Origin: Atopsyche davidsoni
Lineage: Eukaryota > Arthropoda > Insecta > Trichoptera > Hydrobiosidae
Length of the DNA stretch: 64,000 nucleotides
Reading direction: 5' to 3'
NCBI GenBank assembly: GCA_022113835.1
Contig: JAILWY010000021.1
Span: 11,036,001-11,100,000 of the forward strand
Position numbers and translations under genes: made by a program. The notes below the pieces were generated by a model. The model did no database searches. It was given only the letters and a program-made list of their open reading frames with translations, and had not been told where the DNA came from. This document shows positions 9,197-21,530 of the stretch, in pieces. How positions within the stretch are numbered: position 1 is the first letter of the stretch; every line of letters starts with the position of its first letter.

Positions 9197-10307
9197 AGAC
9201 AATTATTACTAGTCTTCCTGGTAATGATTGATTTTTTACCCTTTGAACAACAATAGAAATATCATGAACATTCTCTAGGTCCAAGCTTGTTGAAAAATAA
9301 ATTAATGTCACAACTATGAAAGATGCTGTCAGCGTGGGTAGAGATTTTGAGGAGATAACTTGCAAATATAACACCTTTTGGCAGCTCAGAATATTGGCAA
9401 GGAAATCAATTATTGAAAAACATGACTAAAGATCAAAGATAATGTTATAATGTATTAATGCTTTGTACTCTGAATTTCAACTTATTTCTATTGATGTATG
9501 CGGTCTCAAAATTTATCTTCGAAGTTGAGGTCAGTAAAAGCAAGAGACTTAGATGAACTTGGATTGGAAGTGGAAATCATCGTGAAAAAAAATATGCAGA
9601 AAACCGAATGGATCTTGAGGTACTATTCCTGCACTCTTCAATAATCCTCAGGCAATTACCAATAATAATGTAAACGGACCAACTCACATTAACATCGGCA
9701 TATTTAGTCTAAGCAGCTATACTTTGAAGGAGCCGCAACCGAAGCTTTAAAAATAAATTTGGCATGCACACGATTAATTGGTACAATCTGTCATTGATAA
9801 AGTTTATGTTAGATTTTATGTTACATAAGTCATTATTTTATTTTTATGCTTAAACATTATGAAAATATTCTAGTCTAGTTTGGAAATGGGCTTTTTATAT
9901 TCTAACTTTTTGCCAACCTCATTTCAATCAGTCAATCATAAAAGGTAAGCAAGCTCTGCGCAGAGATGCTTCACCATTTAAATTAAAATATGTTACATAT
10001 AAACATAAAAACGCATAACTTATCTTTTTATTTTTTTTAATTCAGACACACATAAATACAATATAAATATAAATTAATTTATAGAAGTTGCTGTGAAAAT
10101 CGATATGTATTGTCTTAATTTACTTTATAATTCTCTCTTCTTTAGTCTCTTTTTTGTTGTTTACACCTATTACATATTTAAGGGTGACACCAGAATATAA
10201 ATTATCTTCATGTAAATTAGTTAAAAGCTTACCAATATATAAGCTTACTAAAAATACTTTGAAGATATCCCCCAAAAAAGGCTTTAAAAAAAAATTGTTT
10301 CATAATA
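9197..10307. other. Intergenic AT-rich DNA, nothing recognised
   Basis: No exon, transposon end or RNA gene was identified. The element AATTATTACTAGT occurs on both flanks of the LTR element (5155-5168 and about 9200-9212), which may be a small pre-existing local repeat. Confidence 0.45.
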
Positions 10308-10710
10308 CAGTAATACCCCGCTTTACGCGACCCCGTTATGCGCGGTTTCACTACAACGCGAATTTAAATTTCGCGTTAAAATGCCTCGCATTACGCGAAT
10401 TTCTTATTTTAAGAATGTGTATGAACATAATGCAGTCATTGACTTCTCTTAACAATTAAAAACAGCGTTGGGTGTTATGAACGCATTTTACAAGAACGTA
10501 AAAGAAACGCTACCCAAAAGACAATAGATGTATTTTTCAGTAAAAATAACATGTAATACTGCATAAAGTGATTGATTCAAATGATTCGTATTATTTTATA
10601 TTAAGTTTTGACTATGTGTGTATGTTTAATCGTAAACCCCGATATACGCGATTTTCACTTAACGCGTTTTTTCCCGGAACATGTCCCTCGCGTAAAGCGG
10701 GGTATTACTG
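10308..10710. mobile_element. pogo/Tigger-type MITE with TA duplication
   Basis: Terminal inverted repeats CAGTAATACCCCGCTTTACG (left) and its complement (right, ending at 10710) are flanked by TA at 10306-10307 and 10711-10712. Subterminal stretches repeat the tACGCG / CGCGt motif. It is 403 bp with no transposase reading frame. The CAGT start and TA target are typical of the pogo branch of Tc1/mariner. Confidence 0.85.
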
Positions 10711-12652
10711 TACTTTAGTGAAGTGTGCTGGTTCCGGGGCCGATGGTTCAGCTCCCCTGGTGAGGCGGGGCCGGCCGTGACTTGCACTGGCGGCTCGCCA
10801 GAAATACCGACTTCTGGGTCACAACAAAAATGGGGAATTCCCCATATCACCACCATTAGGGAAAATTTATTAGACATTCAATGCTTGTTTACGTAAGCAG
10901 CTATAATCGAAATTGATTCAATGATACGAATGTACTCTGCTTATGGTGCGCTACCATTTTGTTATTTATTTATTTTTAAATAACGTTTCCGTGAATGTGT
11001 GAATAGAGTTATCTTATAAGGTAGTGTTTTTTTTTTATTTATTGCCTAGGTTGTAGGGCTAATAATATATTGGATTGAAATGTATGGAAAACGTTTGATA
11101 AGATATGTGTAATAAAGTTATTGGAGTTTAAAAAAAGTTTGCTGGAGTTACGTACTTGCTATCGAATTGACATATCTTTTTTATATGAGGTCGTTTCGCA
11201 TCCATGTTGGCTTTGTACTATTATTTACTAAAAGTGATGACATTGAATTTTTGAATTGCTAACCTTAACGAGTATTTTTAATATTTTTATTAACTATGAC
11301 GATGGATCCCAGACTTTCAAAGTACAAGCTGAAAATATAGATACAACTGACCACAAGATTGTCACCAATATGGGGATGTCAATAGATATACCAAGCATTT
11401 TGCGTCAGGACCGTATTTCAAGAATATAATGCCATGTGTTTTCATTTAATTCAAGAAGATCTGTACAAGACATATATTTTAAAATTTATATACATAGCAC
11501 GATATTTTTGAAGTCTCAAAATTGTTTCGTAATATTAAGATAATTATCTAATTTTTTTGTCATCATTTTTAAAAATATATAAATAAACGGCAGAGAAGCA
11601 AATTTATTCAGTTTATCAATTCATTTTTATCGTGTCTGTTTTTTTAGATCTCGTGTCTATAAAATATGAAATGGTGCACCTACTCTACCTTTAAATCTAT
11701 CACGCTACTTAAATTATTTGCGAATTTCTGGATATCAGTTATTTATTACCATAACAGACGATTCGTGATCTGTATTGGGTAACGTCGACTTATATTTGTA
11801 TATGCTACTTGTTCGCGTATTAAAAATAAAACAAACAAGAGAAAAATATAGATTGACTAATTCACAGTAAACACCAATATATTTTATTAGTAAAAACAGT
11901 GATTACAAACTGGTATTAGCAAAAATAAAAAGATTGGAAAAAAAACTGACGTGTTTTGTATACGCATAGGAATAGGAGATACACGAGCAGGAGACATCTT
12001 AACTTGTCCAATTTTTAAATTTCAAGGGACGTAATCGAAGTTTATTATACATATTTTTTGAATATGTAAATTTTTCATAAAATATGTAACTAAAGAGATT
12101 TTTCCTAGAACAGTGTTTTCATTTTATTTTACTATTGCTACGCAAAAATACAACTGGAAGCAGCTTCGTGTATTCGAGAGAGCACACCGCTGAAAATAAA
12201 AGAAAATATACAAAGAGAATTACGTGATAATTAATAATTATTTCTAATTAAATGATAGTGCTTAAAAAATAGAAAGACATAATTGAAAATTAATTATGTT
12301 ATTAAATACAGCCTCGGGGAATTACTGAACAATCTCACAACTTTTTCCTTGTGCTTGTTAATTACGAATAGAACGAAAGAGCATGGGAGTATATAGCTAT
12401 CGATTAAATTATTTGTAAGCTATTGAATAACAAACAAGATGTACAATAAAGATACTATACCTTTTTCCTAATAAAATTCAAATTTGCAAGATTGAAATCG
12501 CTCAACCGCAGTATTATTTTTTTATTGTGATTTAACCGCTGATTACACATTTAACTTTTTGCACAGTCTTTTTGTGCATAGGATTCTCAAACTTCCTTAC
12601 CATTTAACCGCAAAAAATGTTTTTTTCAATTAAAGGCATCTATCGATATTAG
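10711..12652. other. Intergenic DNA with a short GC-rich block
   Basis: A GC-rich block at about 10730-10810 directly follows the MITE and has no recognised identity (possibly an old SINE or exon remnant). The rest is AT-rich and unremarkable. Confidence 0.4.
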
Positions 12653-13094
12653 CACACTAAAGGCGGGGCGGGTACTAGTACCGTTTCGCGGACTGCTGTC
12701 TAAAAGCGGGGCGCGTATTTGTACCTTTTTGAATGTGTTTACTCTAAAAGCGGCAGAAGAACATTTTACTCTTTAGGTTTACAGCTCGTAATGTTTGTTT
12801 AGACTCGTCAACGTTACTTCTACCAATACTGTCCAATGACAATGAAGAAGTGGAGTGGTCAGAGAATGATAATCCTCCAATTATTAAACAATTTTTAGGA
12901 CAAAGTGGTGTTGTTGTGATGCCAAGTAATCCGCAAAGCGTGTATGAAGTGGTTCAACTTTTTATAGGAAACGATTTATTTGACTACATGCAAATCAAAG
13001 AGTGTATAGACTAGATTTCACACGCGCAATTTTACGCGAATTTTGCCCGCTACGCACATTAGATTAGTCAATTTGGTTACCCGCTAAAAGTGTA
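12653..13094 (+). mobile_element. Internally deleted piggyBac-like element with a transposase remnant
   Basis: Imperfect inverted ends (ACACTAAAGGCGGGGCGGG at the left; the complement of ACACTTTTAGCGGG at the right) abut TTAG at 12649-12652 and TTAA at 13095-13098. The latter is the piggyBac target. A second GCGGGGCG-type subterminal motif lies near 12706. Inside, about 12823-13014 encodes an N-terminal transposase segment including VEWSENDN, KQFLGQSGVVVMPSNPQSVY and LFIGNDLFDYM, then a stop. That matches the start of the DDE_Tnp_1_7 (piggyBac) domain. The catalytic core is absent, so it cannot mobilise itself. Confidence 0.75.
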
Positions 13095-13098
13095 TTAA

Positions 13099-14101
13099 GA
13101 TCAAATAATTATATACAGGTAATAGATGACACTCAGCGTTATTCTTTTAATTTGTGTGTTGCCTTTAGCAAGCGTGTACTTGGTTTTTACTCGCAGTTAC
13201 TACGTGCTATTGTCCAACAATACACCTGCACCAGAAACCGAAATCAAAACGTATGGAAAGCGCTCAGGCATCATAAACCACAAACATCAATATCGGAATA
13301 ACCAATATAATAATTATTGAATGGTTCAAGTCGTATTTTGATTTCGCTATCTCTACACCACAGTTATCGTGAACAGGCCTGTCTCGCTGATTTGCAGAAT
13401 CGCCAGTTTTCAATACACCGAGTAGAGCGAGAAGTCTCTGCAATTAACCCAAACAAAGGAAGAAGTGTAAAAATTGAGCCGCAGAAATCAGCACAGCATC
13501 CGGCCCGCCCACGCCACCTGCTAATGCGAAAGTCAAATTAATTGTTTGTTCAGTTGTGAAACTCGGCACCTGAACGTGGATCAACAGAAGAAATTGCAAA
13601 TTATTCGCTTAATTTATGTTTTGATTGACATTTTCCGACAATCGCCATGCGTGAAATCAAAAGCGGTCGAATCGGATATTCGCGCTTCTGAATAATCAAT
13701 CCGTAAGTTGGTCGCATGAAATTCCCGAAGATACGTTTTTTTTTAATTTACGCAAAATTTTGAAGCCTCTCACTAGAGAGCTGTAGGCCTATCTAATTTA
13801 ACGTTTCTTTTATTGGTGGTTTAGAAAGAAAAGGGAAATCACTTAAAAGCTGCTTTTCTGATTTAGATGATTTTGAATATATAAATTTAATTTGAATTGC
13901 AAAAAGTGTAAGTAAGCATTTACATTTATATTTAAATATAAATAGCAAATTGGTTAGAATTGTTAATGTACAGTAAATTCTTTGCTTTGAATCCATTGAT
14001 TTTAAGTCTTTTAGCTTCGCTCAAAATTTGTCAATTTCTGTGGACAAGTCTCGATGTTACAAGGTTCAAAAGGGGCTACCGAGGCTCTAGCTAGTTTTCA
14101 G
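13099..14101. other. Intergenic DNA, nothing recognised
   Basis: A slightly GC-richer patch at about 13370-13530 has two short frames with no family resemblance. No transposon ends were identified. Confidence 0.4.
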
Positions 14102-14187
14102 AAATGCTGAAAGCTTTTCTGCAAGGGCTGCTTGACAAAGCCTGTGCCTCGTCATCGCGCCTGAAAGCAACTGGAAGTGCTAGAATT
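14102..14187 (+). CDS. Candidate orphan exon (28 codons from its ATG)
   Basis: A good 3' splice site (CTAGTTTTCAG ending at 14101) and a strong donor (GTAAGT at 14188) bracket 86 bases. They contain ATG CTG AAA GCT and encode MLKAFLQGLLDKACASSS followed by RLKATGSARI. Base composition is higher in GC than the surroundings. No partner exon was found and the peptide is not recognised. It could be a small upstream exon, part of an unrecognised repeat, or chance. Confidence 0.25.
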
Positions 14188-14923
14188 GTAAGTGGTTTGT
14201 TTCTCTTTGGAAATTCTCCCATTCAAAACCTTATCCTATACATTCCAGTTTTGGAGTGTCAGAATATCTACATCTACGGTATTAAATCAATAAATGATCG
14301 CAAATATTATCAACTAGCACTTGCTACGTGAATAAGAAGTCGAATTCACAACCAAAAATACATTTGTAAGTTATCTCACACCACTGATATAATACTAATT
14401 ATAAATAATACTTAAAGGGCGTATTACATAAAGTCTTATCTTTACACAATCGGTGCTGAGCTGTAAGATATTGTTCCGGATGTAGGAAGCAGACAAGGTA
14501 AGGTAATTGGCGGTGCTAGGTATCTATCTACATTGTTAAGTTATATAGAAATGGAAACAATTGTTAATCAGCTCGTGTATCTAAACAAAAACACTTTTAT
14601 CCCTACTCAATTTGAAAATGAGAATTAGTAATTATCTTCTATTATGAAAGTTGACTACGCTGTGGCAGTATTTATCTCACGTATCGATATACACCGGAAT
14701 AATAGTCTTATGAATTACAAGTAATATTAGAGATTACGACTGAGCTATTGGGTCAGAATCTCTATCTAAGAAAGTACAATCCTTTCATCTGTTTTGGTGC
14801 TGTTAACTTAATTCTGCGTAAACAGTTGTATTTTATGGTATATTTATTATAATAGGTGAATAAAATTTTATTATTTTGAAATTAGGTTTAATATCTCTAT
14901 TGTATAAATTCGAAGATATAATA
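14188..14923. other. Intergenic AT-rich DNA, nothing recognised
   Basis: No coding or repeat structure was identified before the mariner-like element at 14924. Confidence 0.4.
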
Positions 14924-15473
14924 CAGGGTGTCCAAAAATAGTATCGGGTATTTGTTTTAGTGACCGTTATTGCGAAAATTTTTGGGCCCAGAGTTGCAGG
15001 AATTTCAAGGTTTCAACTCAAGAACGTGGTTCCAACAAGACACTTGCCTTACATCCAATCAATCAATTGAAGCTGTTAACGAATTATACCCTATTAAGGT
15101 CATTTCAGGTAGAGATAGCATCAACTGGCCTCCCAGAAGCCCCGACCTTAGGCCTCTTGACTATTTCGTATGGGGATACCTTAAAAGTAGGGTTTATGAG
15201 AATAATCCGATAAACCTAACGGAGTTGAAACAAAACATCAGGTCAAAAATGGCAGCAATATCGAGGGCTATGTGTCAGCGTGTTATCAGTAATCTTCGTC
15301 CCAGATTAGAAGAGTGCCAGCAGTGTAAAGGTCACCATTTGGATAACATCATCTTTTTAAAATAATTTTCCATTTTGTATTCTTATAATCAACAGTAAAA
15401 AAAATACTTGATTACTAGTAGTTTTTTTTTTTTACTGAACTAACAAATAACCGATACTCTCTTTGGACACCCT
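14924..15473 (+). mobile_element. Deleted Tc1/mariner-like element, copy 1, with the C-terminal half of a transposase
   Basis: The ends CAGGGTGTCC and GGACACCCT, with subterminal AGTATCGGGTATTTG / CAAATAACCGATACT, form inverted repeats next to TA on both sides (14922-14923, 15474-15475). The frame 14970-15365 encodes WFQQDTCLTSNQS (catalytic Asp block), then INWPPRSPDLRPLDYFVWGY (last catalytic Asp) and a normal C-terminal tail to a stop. The N-terminal DNA-binding half and first catalytic Asp are missing. The element is therefore non-autonomous. Confidence 0.85.
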
Positions 15474-15701
15474 ATATACACTACCTTAAAGGAAATAGTA
15501 CTGTGAAAAAATTCTAAATACATTCAGTGCAATCCATTGAGTCACGTACCAGTCAACATTTAAAAAAACATTGAATTAATATATTTAAGCTTGACAACTT
15601 TAATGCCTACATTTAAAACAAATTAGTAAAATGAGTTAAAAGATTTAGGTATTTATGAAACTGGTTGAATGAAAACTGAAATCCTGATCAAAAAAGTAAT
15701 G

Positions 15702-15838
15702 TGAGGATTGAGACAGCACGCATTATGCTCAAGAGATACAACCCTGAAATCTCGATGGAAATTCATCAAATGTAAAAAAAAAATTGTTCATGTCTCAGTT
15801 CTCCTTTATGGATTCGAAGCTTGGACACTCAAGACAAC
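15702..15838 (+). pseudogene. Fragment of a non-LTR retrotransposon reverse transcriptase
   Basis: The stretch reads RIETAR near its start and VLLYGFEAWTLK at its end. This is the familiar C-terminal part of LINE-type RT proteins (RI.TAR...SVLLYG.E.WTL). The middle is damaged by an A-run and frame changes, so it is an old dead fragment. It lies directly against the mariner end fragment. Confidence 0.7.
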
Positions 15839-15946
15839 TATAATTTTCCATTTTGTATTCTTATAATCATCAATAAAAAAATACTTGAATACAATTAGTT
15901 TTTGTTTTTACTTAACAAATACCCGATGCTCTGTTTGGACACCCTG
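15839..15946 (+). mobile_element. Solo 3' terminal fragment of the CAGGGTGTCC mariner-like family
   Basis: This closely resembles the last 110 bp of the copy at 14924-15473 (AATTTTCCATTTTGTATTCT through GGACACCCTG) and is followed by TA. The rest of the element is missing, probably replaced by or fused to the LINE fragment. Confidence 0.8.
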
Positions 15947-16085
15947 TAGTATAATTATTTTCATTGCTTATACGGACTGCACGCCACTGATACTCATAAA
16001 TAATCAATTTATTATAATCGTTACATTACCTGTACGCGATATCGTGTACGCAATATAGGGCAGCATAAAACTTATTAGCTCTGCG

Positions 16086-16372
16086 GGAGAAAAGTAAACG
16101 AGGGACATTAAAAAGTTTGAGTTTCGTTTGCGAAAAGGCTTTCGCGACCCCCGGGGGTGGTGGGGGGGGAGAGGGGGCGGAAGTCAACAATGGCGACGGC
16201 ACGGGACCCCCTCAGAACTTTTATCTTCCTTTATCATTCGTGCTCAGCCCCTGGCCCCGGCGCAGCGCTCCTGCCTTCTGTGTGTTCGTAAAATTAATTT
16301 ACCGGCCGAATAAATATAATCAACGATCCAAAGTTTTAAAAGCAAACTCTTGCAAACAGTGAAGTATTAAAA
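16086..16372 (+). promoter_or_regulatory. GC-rich promoter-proximal region and 5' UTR of the eight-exon gene
   Basis: A sharp rise in GC at about 16138-16275 (including a G-run and CCCCGGCGC) stands out from AT-rich DNA and ends 100 bp before the ATG at 16373. Such GC islands accompany first exons here and also at 55905-56258. The transcription start is not determined. Confidence 0.5.
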
Positions 16373-16414
16373 ATGCTAACTTACGACCAAATGCGCCGGA
16401 ACGAGCAGCGCCAG
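16373..16414 (+). CDS. Eight-exon coiled-coil gene, exon 1 (start codon, residues 1-14)
   Basis: The ATG in TTAAAAATGC opens MLTYDQMRRNEQRQ and is followed by the donor GTACGC at 16415 in phase 0. Joining 16373-16414, 19103-19219, 21284-21470, 22780-22853, 24224-24316, 25947-26560, 29635-29707 and 33490-33621 gives one open frame of 443 codons plus stop with no phase conflict. The product is charged, has a short coiled coil near 115-140, and shows Gly/Pro motifs PWGKPGGGAP and PWGGRGPGG. This recalls centrosomal/ciliary proteins of the CSPP1 type, but I do not recognise it with certainty. The start is chosen because it is the first ATG after the GC-rich leader. Confidence 0.65.
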
Positions 16415-19102
16415 GTACGCTGTAGTTATTTTTTTTTTATGAGCGATAAAAATAATTGTACGTTATAAAATATTATAAAAATATAAACAAATTGAACAGT
16501 GTTAACAACATTAACAATGTAGGTGTAATTTTCAAAAAAAGTAGATTTTAAGATATTGTTTTATTGTGTGTATTAAAAAAAAAAAGATAAAATCTATGTG
16601 AATATTAACTGGTACATTGTAGTTGATTAAACAAAAAGTAATTAAATGTTTTGAACACAAAATTTAGCCGTACTGTATTTATACAAAAATATACATGCAA
16701 AACTTATTTAGTAACACGAAATTTAGACATGTAGAACAATTAATATAAACCACTTGCTCTTGTTGCACAAAAGAAAAGTACTAAACATTAGAAATCTATC
16801 ATTCAATTTTTTTAGGTATCACACCTGTCTCAAAATAATTAATGAAGATTTTTGACATTGTTTCATGTATGAATCATAAACTTAAATACTATAGTATATG
16901 TTAGTTAGACAATAAACAAATTTTAAATTTGTGCAGGTATATTTTATCTCTGGTAGATTTTGTAAATTTTATACTTATAAATAGCCGTTATGTACTTTAT
17001 ATAATTTCTGTCGTAAAGGAGAGTATATTTGTATTTTAATACTCAATGTCGTGTCATACGTTAATTTTGCAAAAAATATAAAAGTTGGAAAGAAAGTTTA
17101 GCGCTGCTATTTACAGGCAAGCCTTTTTTATTTTGTCAGAAACACATTGATATTTTCTGCAATTGAAAGCAATCCCTTAGCATTGATTATATATAAAAAA
17201 AATTATCCAAATTTATCATTATTCTTTTTTTTTAATACAGATACATGTTAAACTATTATATTTGACTGACCAATAGATATTTGAACCTTTAATATTTTTA
17301 TAAAAAGAAAAGTGTGAGAATCACATTAATTAAAAAAAAAAATTATTCAATGCATGATATCAATGATCACAAAAATAATAAAAAAGCGCTATTTTGAACT
17401 AAAAATATTAATTTAAAAACGTTTTGAATACAAATCTACCATTAATAAAAGTCAAGTGATGGTTAACACAATAATATATTTATAATTTTTCTCATTATGT
17501 ATAAATCATTCCACGCGACAGGTTGATGTGTTTTAAACAATGTTTCATTAAAAAAAGACAGCGTTTCACTTGTCATTGACTTTTTAAAAGAATCTAAAAT
17601 AGACAAAAATAACAATTAAAATAAACGTCATGTAATAATCGTCCATATAGGTAGTTTAATAAATCAAACTTTTTTTGTACACAGACATGATTATGTTAAA
17701 TTATTTCTTAAACTCTGCCATTAAAACGCCCACTCAAATAATAACTTGCGACTAACAGTGAACAAAATATAGAAAAACGTTTTTATGTTTATGTCGTGTG
17801 GAATAAACATCTTCATTTACAATATAAAGTTAAGGAAAATCATGCAACAAATAAAAAATGCGAGCAGCCAAATGGCTGTGAGATTACGATCATATATTTA
17901 TTTGCTAGCAATTTCTTCTTTCTTCACAATTGAGTTTTTATTTGATCAATGCAGACCAAAGCTTCTTACAGGGATAAAATAAATATATTTTTATAATAAT
18001 ACTTACAGAATAAAAAATATAAAAATAATTTAATAGTATCTTATTTACAACACGACTGGTTGTTACTTACTTACGAAAATTCTCGCAGTCGTCTCATTTG
18101 TGTCAATTGATTTGTGTTTTCGCTAAAGCCTATTATTTTAGCGTAGCTTTGATAATACTGGAATATAGTAATATTACTGTACTCGATGTGATTATAATAA
18201 TCCCATATATCTCTCAAGTCGATGGTAGTAGTTTGCGATCGTGTAATTTATAAATAGTGAAGAATCGAGGCTCGCTGCCATGCTGCACGCAGTCCCTCCC
18301 CATGCGATCGATATTTTGATATCTAAATATAAGCTCGAGCCGCTTCTGCTTGTTAAATTGATACCGATTGTAAAACAGCCTTCCGCCATATTAAATAATA
18401 AAATGATCCATTTCAGATCGAAGCCAAAGATATCTACCTGAAATGCGGTTGCTTCACCGTGCATGATCGATATTACGCTTTTCGTCAGACACTCTGATAA
18501 TTGTCTTAACGACCAATATCTCTTATCAATATGACCGTCGATGACTTAAAAAAATCAAATTTGTTTTATATTTTTTCATTCTATATTTGGAGAGAAAATG
18601 CAATCAATCCACTGCAAAGTTTACGGAGCTTTCAAAGCTTTATTTGTATGTTTACGGTTTGTTACGATTACATCACATTGCATGTGTTTTCAAGTGCCGT
18701 TAGTGTATTTAACGCAAACACGGCTTTATAGTTACATAAAACTACCAGACGTTTAAGCTAACACTTGTTATTTTTTTTTATAAAGAACATACTTACATTT
18801 CGGTTGCGGGACTGGGATCATCTTCAAAAAATATGTTTTCCTGAAGATGACTCTAGTATGGGGATCGAATCGTTGGATGTTTAGACTTAAAAAACGCGGT
18901 ATATAACTCATGAGCGGAGTATTTCTTCAAAACTGCAAAAACACTTAATCATTAACAAAAACAATATAAGCATTCCAGAGCCTACATAAAAAAATAATCA
19001 TTATAATATAAATAATAATAGGCTTTATTGCCGTTTGAATAAAATTCACGTCGGTTCTGGTTTCTTATTTAAAAAAAAAGATGTTTTGTTGGTTTTTTTA
19101 AG
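16415..19102 (+). other. Intron 1 of the eight-exon gene
   Basis: AT-rich, 2.7 kb. It contains part of a dispersed repeat at about 18800-18885 (an ATCTTC...GAAGAT hairpin with an ATCGTTGG motif) that recurs at 19450-19545. A reading frame on the minus strand at 18192-18464 was not recognised. Confidence 0.6.
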
Positions 19103-19219
19103 GCATTGGACATGTTGCGCACTTACAACCCCTGGGGGAAGCCAGGGGGAGGAGCTCCGCACAACCCCAGCTCTAGAAGACACAATCTACTACTGGATGA
19201 AATATATCCCGAGAAAAAA
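19103..19219 (+). CDS. Eight-exon gene, exon 2 (residues 15-53)
   Basis: The acceptor TTTTTTTAAG (ending 19102) and donor GTAAGC at 19220 bound 39 codons in phase 0. The frame gives ALDMLRTYNPWGKPGGGAPH, then NPSSRRHNLLLDEIYPEKK. A second frame through the exon is also open, but it would break the join to exon 1 and loses the PWGKPGGGAP motif. That motif echoes PWGGRGPGG in exon 5, which supports both exons belonging to one protein. Confidence 0.68.
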
Positions 19220-21283
19220 GTAAGCTAATCCCAATTGCATAGTTTGAATTGTCGTGATTACAGTCCTGAAAAAAGATAAAATCTTCATTATGAATTATAA
19301 CCATACTACTGAAAACTCCCGCATGTGAAAGCTGGTATTTGATTTATGTTTTTTTTAAATATAAATAATGCTTCCAGTGATTAATGGTAAAATGATTAAA
19401 AATATATATTCAGGAGATAATTTATGAGTAGATTTGGTTATATATTCCTCTGACGTTGAGTTTCCCGTGTTGGAACCATCTTCATAGATTTTCGATTAAA
19501 ATCTCTGAAGATCGACCCAGCAGGGTGGCCAAAACGTCGGAGAAAATTCAAGAAACCGAATCAACTCATAACGAAGGCCTCCAAAGCCTAAGAATAAAAC
19601 AATTTGTGTTTTTATAAATTAGAAGCGAGTTTACATTGAAGTACGAAAAGTTTAAGTTCAAAACTTCGCCTCACTCCGAAGAAATTTCTGTAACACTGCA
19701 CTGCCGAGTATCAGAGCGGACGATAACTTTTCATTTAAAAACTATTCAATCTGATAGCAGCCATCTAATCTGCGTTAAGAATGTAATGCAAGTTCGTAAG
19801 GAAATTATTTTTCATAGTTCCACAAAGGCGAAGACCTCCGGAGAAGAGACGACCGGTCCACCCGAACCGGAATCATTTTTTTTTACGATTCGATAGATGA
19901 CAATCATCGCAGCATGGAGTGAAACAATGGTGGATTAACGTCTCAAGCGCAGCCTTAAACCTCATAGTATTTTTTACTGGCTCTCTTAAAGTAGAATAAA
20001 TATTTGTACGTCCGATGCACAATTACAGAGATCGTATCGAATGCTTTGAAAAGGTCAAATAAAATTAAAGAAACATTATTGCACTCCGTTCGATGATTGT
20101 TTTTTTTTTTATTATTATTATTTTGATTGCATGGTATTATCTGTTGTTCTTCAATTTAATGCAATATATTAATTGATTCGAAACCTTTGAGAACCGAACC
20201 ATTAGCCTGAAAAAAAAATAATAGCCCCATCGAAAACAAATTTTATTTCTTAATGAGATGTTTGTACAAGTATATTTTTTTACTAAATAAGTAACCTGAA
20301 TTAACTCGAAATATCATACGAGTATAATACGAATCCTCGTGGACTTCACCCGCCGAACGTGCTCCGAAGAAGGCGAAGACTGTTCTATCGGCCGGAAAGG
20401 TGATGGCCACCGTTTTCTGGGATTCACAAGGTGTGATCTACATTGATTACCTGGAGAAGGGCAAAACGGTCACAGGGCTCTACTATGCCGAATTATTGGG
20501 CCGATTAGACGCCGAATTGCAGAAAAAACAGCCCCATTTGGCGAAGAAAAAAATGCTCTTCCACCATGACAACGTACCGGCTCACACCTCCGCTGTTGTA
20601 GTGCAATTCGCCAAATTAGTCGAATTGCACTACGAACTGCTCCCCCATCCACCATATTCTCCAGATTTGGCCCCGTGCGATTTTTTTTTGTTTCTAAACT
20701 TGAAAAAGTCACTCGCCGGGCAGAAATTTAAGTCAAATGAGGAGGTCATCGCCACCACGGAGGCCTACTTTGCAGACCTCGAGAAAACGTATTTTTCAGA
20801 TGGATTAAAGAAGTTGGGTCAAGTGTATCGAGCTAAAAGGAGACTATTTTGAGAAATAAATCGCCACTTTTTCAAAATTTTCGTTTTTCTTTTGTAGGCT
20901 TAGTACTTATCGGACCGCCCTCGTAAATATACAAATACAAGTTTTTAGCACGTTTTTGAATTAGTATTTTTTTTGGTGCAAGCATGTTTTTTTTACCATT
21001 TAAATGTAAATTATTTGAGATAAATAGAAGTATATTGTAAAAATGTAAATTTCATTATAAACATGAATATATAAATATATAAAGAGTAAATTCGGAAATA
21101 ACACGAATTCCGATGTTTTATTTATATAAAGGTAGTAATAATAAGTAAAAGTAGCACAGAAGGTAGACTCAAGAGCTAGAACGTTAATTATGATTAGCGA
21201 GGTGGTTGATCCGTCTCCATGGCGACAGTATAGATTTACCTTTACAATTTGAAATTGGCGCCGTACACTGAGTTTCCCTTCAG
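19220..21283 (+). other. Intron 2, holding a mariner
   Basis: It contains a dispersed repeat (19450-19545) related to 18800-18885, with AACGTCGG after an ATCTTC/GAAGAT hairpin, and a truncated mariner (20335-20923). The rest is AT-rich. Confidence 0.6.
20335..20923 (+). mobile_element. 5'-truncated mariner (DD34D superfamily) with catalytic core
   Basis: The open frame runs from about 20328 to a TGA at 20850-20852. It begins WTSPAERAPKKAKTVLSAGK and then VMATVFWDSQGVIYIDYL, which carries the first catalytic Asp. FHHDNVPAHTS carries the second, and PPYSPDLAPCDFFLF the third. By count, 36 residues separate the second and third Asp instead of the canonical 34, so two residues seem inserted near SAVVVQFAKLVEL. 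The 3' end GACCGCCCTCG adjoins TA at 20924. The N-terminal helix-turn-helix domain and the 5' end are missing, so it is dead despite the open core. It lies within intron 2 in sense orientation. Confidence 0.88.
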
Positions 21284-21470
21284 TTGATCCGCAGTCAGTT
21301 TCCGGAGAAGACTTCCCTGGAGAAGCGGCGCAGTCGGGGGCGCAGCGGGGGGCGCATCAGGGGTCGCGACCCTCAGCTGTGGTTCCACCCGGGGGCGCGC
21401 GCCACCGTTGAGAACCTGCTGAGGTGGAGGCTCCCCAGACAGGATCAAATCAACTACAGGAAATGTCTAG
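21284..21470 (+). CDS. Eight-exon gene, exon 3 (residues 54-115 and the first base of 116)
   Basis: The acceptor TTTCCCTTCAG (ending 21283) is in phase 0 and the donor GTAAAA at 21471 in phase 1. The frame starts LIRSQFPEKTSLEKRR, passes through an Arg/Gly-rich stretch (SRGRSGGRIRGRDPQLWFH) and ends LPRQDQINYRKCL. The end of the exon plus the next one forms NYRKCLDEIVNYKKRLEDE. That is a natural-looking helix across the junction and strong support for the join. GC is high relative to the intron. Confidence 0.72.
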
Positions 21471-21530
21471 GTAAAACCCCATACTATATGCATTATTTTG
21501 CTAAACATTTATATTGAGCATGTTATCTAT

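Noticed and set aside
19035..19223. Alternative frame through exon 2 of the eight-exon gene (…HWTCCALTTPGG…)
   Set aside because: The phase is incompatible with exons 1 and 3, and it loses the PWGKPGGGAP motif.
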